Assembly (NCBI RefSeq): GCF_003112515.1
Contig: NZ_BEVZ01000002.1
Coordinates: 496,001 to 560,000 of the forward strand
Direction of reading: 5' to 3'
DNA: 64,000 nucleotides
Source: Streptomyces fragilis
Lineage (GTDB): Bacteria; Actinomycetota; Actinomycetes; Streptomycetales; Streptomycetaceae
This document shows, piece after piece, positions 60,330-64,000 of this stretch; the stretch's first letter is position 1, and every line of letters starts with the position of its first letter. A model generated the notes under the pieces. The model was not told the origin of the DNA and did no database searches. It worked only from the letters and a program-made list of their open reading frames with translations. Position numbers and translations under genes: made by a program.

Positions 60330-61501
60330 CGGTCCGCCCCGTACACCGCGAGGAGGTTCCGCATGCGGGTCTCGGCGAGCGCAGGGTCCGGGAACAGGCC
60401 CAGCCGGTCGGCGAGTTCGTACGCGCGCGCCAGGTGCGGGAGGGAGCGGGCCGACTGCAGTCCACCGACCATCGTGAAGTGGTCCTGGTGACCCGCGAGC
60501 CAGGCCAGGAACACCACGCCCGTCTTGTAGAAGCGGGTGGGCGCGGCGAACAGGTGCCGGGCCAGCTCCACCGTCGGGTCGAGGACGGCCCGGAAGCCCG
60601 CCGTGTCACCGGTGTCCAGGATCCGCACCGCCCGCGCGGCCAGCGGCGCCAGCGGGTCGAAGACGCCGAGCAGCGCGTGGCTGAAGCCCCGTTCGTCGCC
60701 CGCGATCAGCTCCGGGTAGTGGAAGTCGTCACCGGTGTAGCAGCGCACCCCGTCGGGCAGCCGCCGCCGCAGCGCGACCTCCCGGCCGGCGTCCAGCAGC
60801 GACACCTTGACGCCGTCCACCTTGTCCGGGTGGGCGGCGACGACCTGCAGGAACGCCTCGGTGGCCGCGTCCAGGCCGTCGCCGCCGGACCAGTAGCCCT
60901 CCAGCGCCGGGTCGAACATCGGGCCGAGCCAGTGCAGCACCACCGGTTCCGACGCCTGCCGCAACAGCGCCTCGTACACCTCCAGGTAGTCGTCCGGGCC
61001 CTTGGCGACGGCGGCCAGCGCCCGCGACGCCATGAGGACCGCCTGCGCCCCCGCGTCCTCGACGACGGCCAGCTGCTCCTCGTAGGCGGCCCGTACGTCG
61101 GCGAGGCCGAGGTGCGGCGACGCGCCGGGCGCGGTGAGCTGGTCGGTGCCCACGCCGCAGGCGACGTGCCCGCCGACGGCCCGCGCCTCGGCGGCGCTGC
61201 GGCGGATCAGTTCCCGGGCGCCCGCCCAGTCCAGGCCCATGCCGCGCTGGGCGGTGTCCATGGCCTCGGCGACCCCCAGACCGTGCGCCCACAGGTGACG
61301 GCGGAAGGCGAGGGTGGCGTCCCAGTCGACCGCGGCCGGGCCGTCCGGAGTGGCGTCGGCGTACGGGTCGGCGACCACGTGGGCCGCGGCGAGGACCGTG
61401 CGGGAGAGCAGCGGCGTGCCGTCGGCCGTGAGGTCCGCGGGCGCCGTGCGGGGCGTGTAGGGGGAGGTCCCGCCGTCCGGGCGGGGCAGCGTGATCGTCA
61501 C
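60326..61501 (-). CDS. DUF993 family protein (DapA-like)
   Basis: A 391-residue protein resembling a dihydrodipicolinate synthase/aldolase barrel. Landmarks are RHLWAHGLGVAEAMDTAQRGMGLDW, QAVLMASRALAAVAKGPDDYLEVYE, VVLHWLGPMFDPALEGYW, KVDGVKVSLLD (a barrel Lys where DapA has its Schiff base) and FYKTGVVFLAWLAGHQDHF. GTG 61501 overlaps the Gfo/Idh stop (GTGA). Reaction unknown; probably an aldol-type step on a sugar-derived keto acid. Confidence 0.85.
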   Translation of the reverse strand: MTITLPRPDGGTSPYTPRTAPADLTADGTPLLSRTVLAAAHVVADPYADATPDGPAAVDWDATLAFRRHLWAHGLGVAEAMDTAQRGMGLDWAGARELIRRSAAEARAVGGHVACGVGTDQLTAPGASPHLGLADVRAAYEEQLAVVEDAGAQAVLMASRALAAVAKGPDDYLEVYEALLRQASEPVVLHWLGPMFDPALEGYWSGGDGLDAATEAFLQVVAAHPDKVDGVKVSLLDAGREVALRRRLPDGVRCYTGDDFHYPELIAGDERGFSHALLGVFDPLAPLAARAVRILDTGDTAGFRAVLDPTVELARHLFAAPTRFYKTGVVFLAWLAGHQDHFTMVGGLQSARSLPHLARAYELADRLGLFPDPALAETRMRNLLAVYGADR

Positions 61502-62661
61502 AGGGTCAGCTCCGGAACGTCGAGGCGGCGGCCCTCGGCCGAGGAACGCAGGCCGAGTTCGGCGAGCTGCACGCCGCGGGCGCCCGCCAGCAGGTCCCAC
61601 GTGTACGGCTCGTCGAGGACCACGTGGCGCAGGAACAGCTCCCACTGGGCCTTGAAGCCGTTCTCGAACCCGCCCCCCGGCGGCAGGTTGTCCGGCACCT
61701 CCTGCCACTGGTCGCGGAAGGACTCGGTGACCGGCAGGTCCGGGTTCCACACCGGCTTGGGCGTGGCGGAGCGGTGCTGGACGCGGCAGCCGCGCAGCCC
61801 CGCGACGGCGGAGCCGTGCGTGCCGTCGACCTGGAACTCGACCAGCTCGTCGCGGTGGACCCGCACCGCCCAGGAGGAGTTGATCTGGGCGACGGCGCCG
61901 CCCTCCAGCTGGAAGACGCCGTACGCGGCGTCGTCGGCGGTCGCCGGATAGGGCTTGCCGCCCTCGTCCCAGCGGCGCGGGAGGTGCGTGGTGGCGAGCG
62001 CCTGCACGGAGGTGACCCGGCCGAACAGCTCGTGCAGCACGTACTCCCAGTGCGGGAACATGTCGGAGACGATCCCGCCGCCGTCCTCGGCCCGATAGTT
62101 CCAGCTCGGGCGCTGCGCCTGCTGCCAGTCACCCTCGAAGACCCAGTAGCCGAACTCCCCGCGCACCGACAGGATCTCGCCGAAGAAGCCGCCGTCGACC
62201 AGTCGCTTCAGCTTGAGCAGGCCCGGCAGGAAGATCTTGTCCTGGACGACGCCGTGCTTGATGCCGGCGTCGCGCGCCAGCCGGGCCAGTTCCAGGGCTC
62301 CGTCGAGCGAGGTGGCGGTGGGCTTCTCCACGTACAGGTGCTTGCCGGCGGCGACGGCCCGGCGGACGGCGTCGACGCGGGCGGAGGTGATCTGCGCGTC
62401 GAAGTAGACGTCCACGGTGTCGTCGGCGAGGACGGCGTCGAGGTCGGTGGACCACTCGGTCAGGCCGTGCCGGTCGGCGATCTCCCGCAGCGCGTGCTCC
62501 CGGCGGCCGACCAGGACGGGCTCGGGCCACAGCACCGTGCCGTCGCCGAGGGCGAGGCCGCCCTGCTCGCGCAGGGCGAGGATCGAGCGGACCAGGTGCT
62601 GGCGGTATCCCATCCGCCCGGTGACGCCGTTCATCGCGATGCGCACCGTTCTGCGTGTCAT
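61498..62661 (-). CDS. Gfo/Idh/MocA family oxidoreductase
   Basis: A 387-residue NAD(P)-dependent dehydrogenase: N-terminal Rossmann RIAMNGVTGRMGYRQHLVRS, the family Lys in KHLYVEKPTATSLDGALELA, and C-terminal WNYRAEDGGGIVSDMFPHWEYVLHE with the catalytic-type Asp/His. First gene of the operon, with translational coupling to DUF993. Likely oxidises a sugar or cyclitol. ATG 62661. Confidence 0.9.
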   Translation of the reverse strand: MTRRTVRIAMNGVTGRMGYRQHLVRSILALREQGGLALGDGTVLWPEPVLVGRREHALREIADRHGLTEWSTDLDAVLADDTVDVYFDAQITSARVDAVRRAVAAGKHLYVEKPTATSLDGALELARLARDAGIKHGVVQDKIFLPGLLKLKRLVDGGFFGEILSVRGEFGYWVFEGDWQQAQRPSWNYRAEDGGGIVSDMFPHWEYVLHELFGRVTSVQALATTHLPRRWDEGGKPYPATADDAAYGVFQLEGGAVAQINSSWAVRVHRDELVEFQVDGTHGSAVAGLRGCRVQHRSATPKPVWNPDLPVTESFRDQWQEVPDNLPPGGGFENGFKAQWELFLRHVVLDEPYTWDLLAGARGVQLAELGLRSSAEGRRLDVPELTL

Positions 62662-62959
62662 GTGCTCTCCTCCGTGTGGTGGGGCGGGCGGTCCACGGCA
62701 CCGGGGCAGCGGGGCGCCGAGGCCCCGGGTGCCGGTACCCGACGGGCCAAGAGCCCCGAGGAACGGGGCCCCAGGTGGACGCAGGCCCGCCGGACCCGGG
62801 CCCGGGTGGCCGGTGCACCGGGCCCGGGGGGCCGAGGGCCGGGTCACCGGGGCGGACCGACCGCCCTGTGCCGGACGCCCCGCGTCGGGCGTCCGCGCCG
62901 GGCGCCCCGTACCGGGCCGGTGGAACGAGTGGAGCCGGTGACGGCACCACGGAAAGCGC

Positions 62960-62983
62960 GCCGTAGAAAGCGCTTTCTACGGC
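62960..62983. promoter_or_regulatory. LacI-type operator, perfect 24-bp palindrome
   Basis: The half-site gccgtagaaagc (62960-62971) is followed directly by its exact reverse complement (62972-62983), with the core aaagcgcttt typical of LacI-family operators. It lies between the divergent Gfo/Idh operon and the lacI-type gene. The rest of 62662-63162 is GC-rich and I see no gene there. Confidence 0.85.
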
Positions 62984-63162
62984 GATACGCTAGCGACCGC
63001 GCGCACCCGCGTACAGAGTTCCGGGACTTCCTGGCTCGGATTGGTCGTCCCGCGCCGCGCCGGGGGCGGCCGGGATGGGACGATCGCCCCGGAGCCGGGC
63101 GGGGCGGCGCACCGGCCCGCTCCCCGTCGTCCACCACGACCCGCCGGCGCCTGGAGGGCCCC

Positions 63163-64000
63163 ATGTCAGTGACCCTGTCGGACGTGGCGAACCGCGCCAA
63201 GGTCTCGCCCGCCACGGTCTCCCGCGTACTCAACGGCAACTACCCCGTGGCCGCCGCGACCAGGGAACGCGTGCTGCGCGCCGTGGACGAGCTGGACTAC
63301 GTGCTCAACGGCCCGGCGAGCGCGCTGGCGGCCTCCACCTCGGACCTGGTCGGCATCCTCGTCAACGACATCGCCGACCCCTTCTTCGGCATCATGGCCT
63401 CGGCCGTCCAGGCCGAGATGGGATGCCAGGACGGCGACGGAACCGGCCGGGCGGGCGGCGAGAAACTCGCCGTCGTCTGCAACACCGGTGGCGCCCCGGA
63501 CCGCGAACTGACCTACCTGACCCTCCTGCAGCGTCAGCGCGCAGCGGCCGTCGTGCTCACCGGCGACACCGTCGACGACCCGGCCCACGCGGCGGCGGTC
63601 GCGGCGAAACTGGCGCGGCTCGCGGAGGCGGGGACGCGGGTCGTGCTGTGCGGCCGGCCGCCGCTGACCGCGCACCCGGACGCCGTACTCGCCGCGCTCC
63701 CCTTCGACAACCGGGGCGGCGGCCGGGCCCTCACCTCGCACCTGCTGGAGCTGGGTCACCGGAGCATCGGCCACGTCGCCGGTCCGGCCGAGCGCACCAC
63801 CACCCGCCACCGGCTGGAAGGGCACCGCGAGGCGCTGGCCGCCGCGGGCCTCGGCGGCGACCGGGCCGGTGGGGGGCTCACCGTGCACGGCCCGTACGAC
63901 CGGCGGAGCGGGTACGAGGGCGCGCGGGAACTGCTGCGGCGCGAGCCCGGCCTGACGGCGGTGGTGGCGGCCAACGACACGGTGGCCCTCGGCGTCTGCG
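63163..64000 (+). CDS. LacI-family regulator (partial, runs off window)
   Basis: At least 279 residues. The N-terminal LacI HTH reads VTLSDVANRAKVSPATVSRVL, then the hinge (LNGNYPVAAATRERVLRAVDEL). The PBP1-like domain follows (DLVGILVNDIADPFFGIMASAV, LPFDNRGGGRALTSHLLELGHRSIGHVAGP) and is cut by the window end in VVAANDTVALGVC. GGAGGG precedes the ATG at 63163. It probably binds the palindrome at 62960-62983 and represses the divergent sugar operon. Confidence 0.92.
   Translation, partial: MSVTLSDVANRAKVSPATVSRVLNGNYPVAAATRERVLRAVDELDYVLNGPASALAASTSDLVGILVNDIADPFFGIMASAVQAEMGCQDGDGTGRAGGEKLAVVCNTGGAPDRELTYLTLLQRQRAAAVVLTGDTVDDPAHAAAVAAKLARLAEAGTRVVLCGRPPLTAHPDAVLAALPFDNRGGGRALTSHLLELGHRSIGHVAGPAERTTTRHRLEGHREALAAAGLGGDRAGGGLTVHGPYDRRSGYEGARELLRREPGLTAVVAANDTVALGVC

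Noticed and set aside
1..64000. tRNA, rRNA, insertion sequence, phage or attachment sites
   Set aside because: No transposase, integrase, tRNA-like cloverleaf or flanking direct repeats were seen by eye; a tRNA search program would settle this.

Overview
The window is typical Streptomyces chromosome: very high GC, strong third-position GC bias, many GTG starts, GTGA/ATGA stop-start overlaps, and familiar neighbour pairs (hemY-hemQ, murC-msrB, SpoIIE phosphatase-STAS, ECF41 sigma-carboxymuconolactone decarboxylase). I see no rRNA, tRNA, CRISPR array, IS element or prophage.

Layout. 0-3.6 kb: BrkB-like membrane protein, a small membrane protein and a NarL-type two-component system. 3.7-10.2 kb: a sulfur module. 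A sulfonate-binding lipoprotein (minus) and an ssuD-ssuC-ssuA-ssuB operon (plus) flank an Rrf2 regulator, and each side is preceded by a short leader peptide containing Arg-Arg-His-Val-Asp-Leu and Cys codons. 10.3-13.5 kb: DUF4240 protein and a polar amino-acid ABC transporter. 13.7-21.4 kb: rhomboid protease, CoA-disulfide-reductase-like flavoprotein, DUF4349 lipoprotein, hemY-hemQ, and an alpha/beta hydrolase whose nucleophile position is Ala.

21.5-33.2 kb is the accessory part. On the left, a minus-strand group encodes exported proteins, including a 1463-residue protein with a lytic-transglycosylase-like domain and a golvesin C-terminal-like domain. On the right is a cassette: XRE-type regulator, HExxH ImmA/IrrE-like protein and two tandem 7-TM DUF6545 (MAB_1171c-type) proteins on the minus strand, facing a FAD monooxygenase on the plus strand. 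The two cassette promoters share a nearly identical 22-nt element about 103 nt before each start codon. The only three in-frame TTA codons I found in the window lie in this region, which suggests bldA (developmental) control.

33.6-48.9 kb: STAS/PP2C stress pair, TIGR04222 membrane protein next to a DUF692 (MNIO) protein with a fused C-terminal domain, GH114 lipoprotein, PTH2-type hydrolase, Rieske-FAD oxidoreductase, zapE, a RibD-like reductase, murC-msrB, a VapBC-like toxin-antitoxin pair and a Tat-exported cholesterol-oxidase-like flavoenzyme. 49-55.8 kb: TetR regulator, a monooxygenase operon (Baeyer-Villiger type flavoprotein, AurF-like diiron oxygenase, FprB-like ferredoxin reductase) and an ECF41 module. 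56-64 kb: DUF429 protein, a 34-residue highly acidic peptide gene, hydrolase, an AxeA-like acetylxylan esterase, and a carbohydrate operon (Gfo/Idh, DUF993, sugar isomerase) divergent from a LacI regulator that runs off the window, with a perfect 24-bp palindrome between them.
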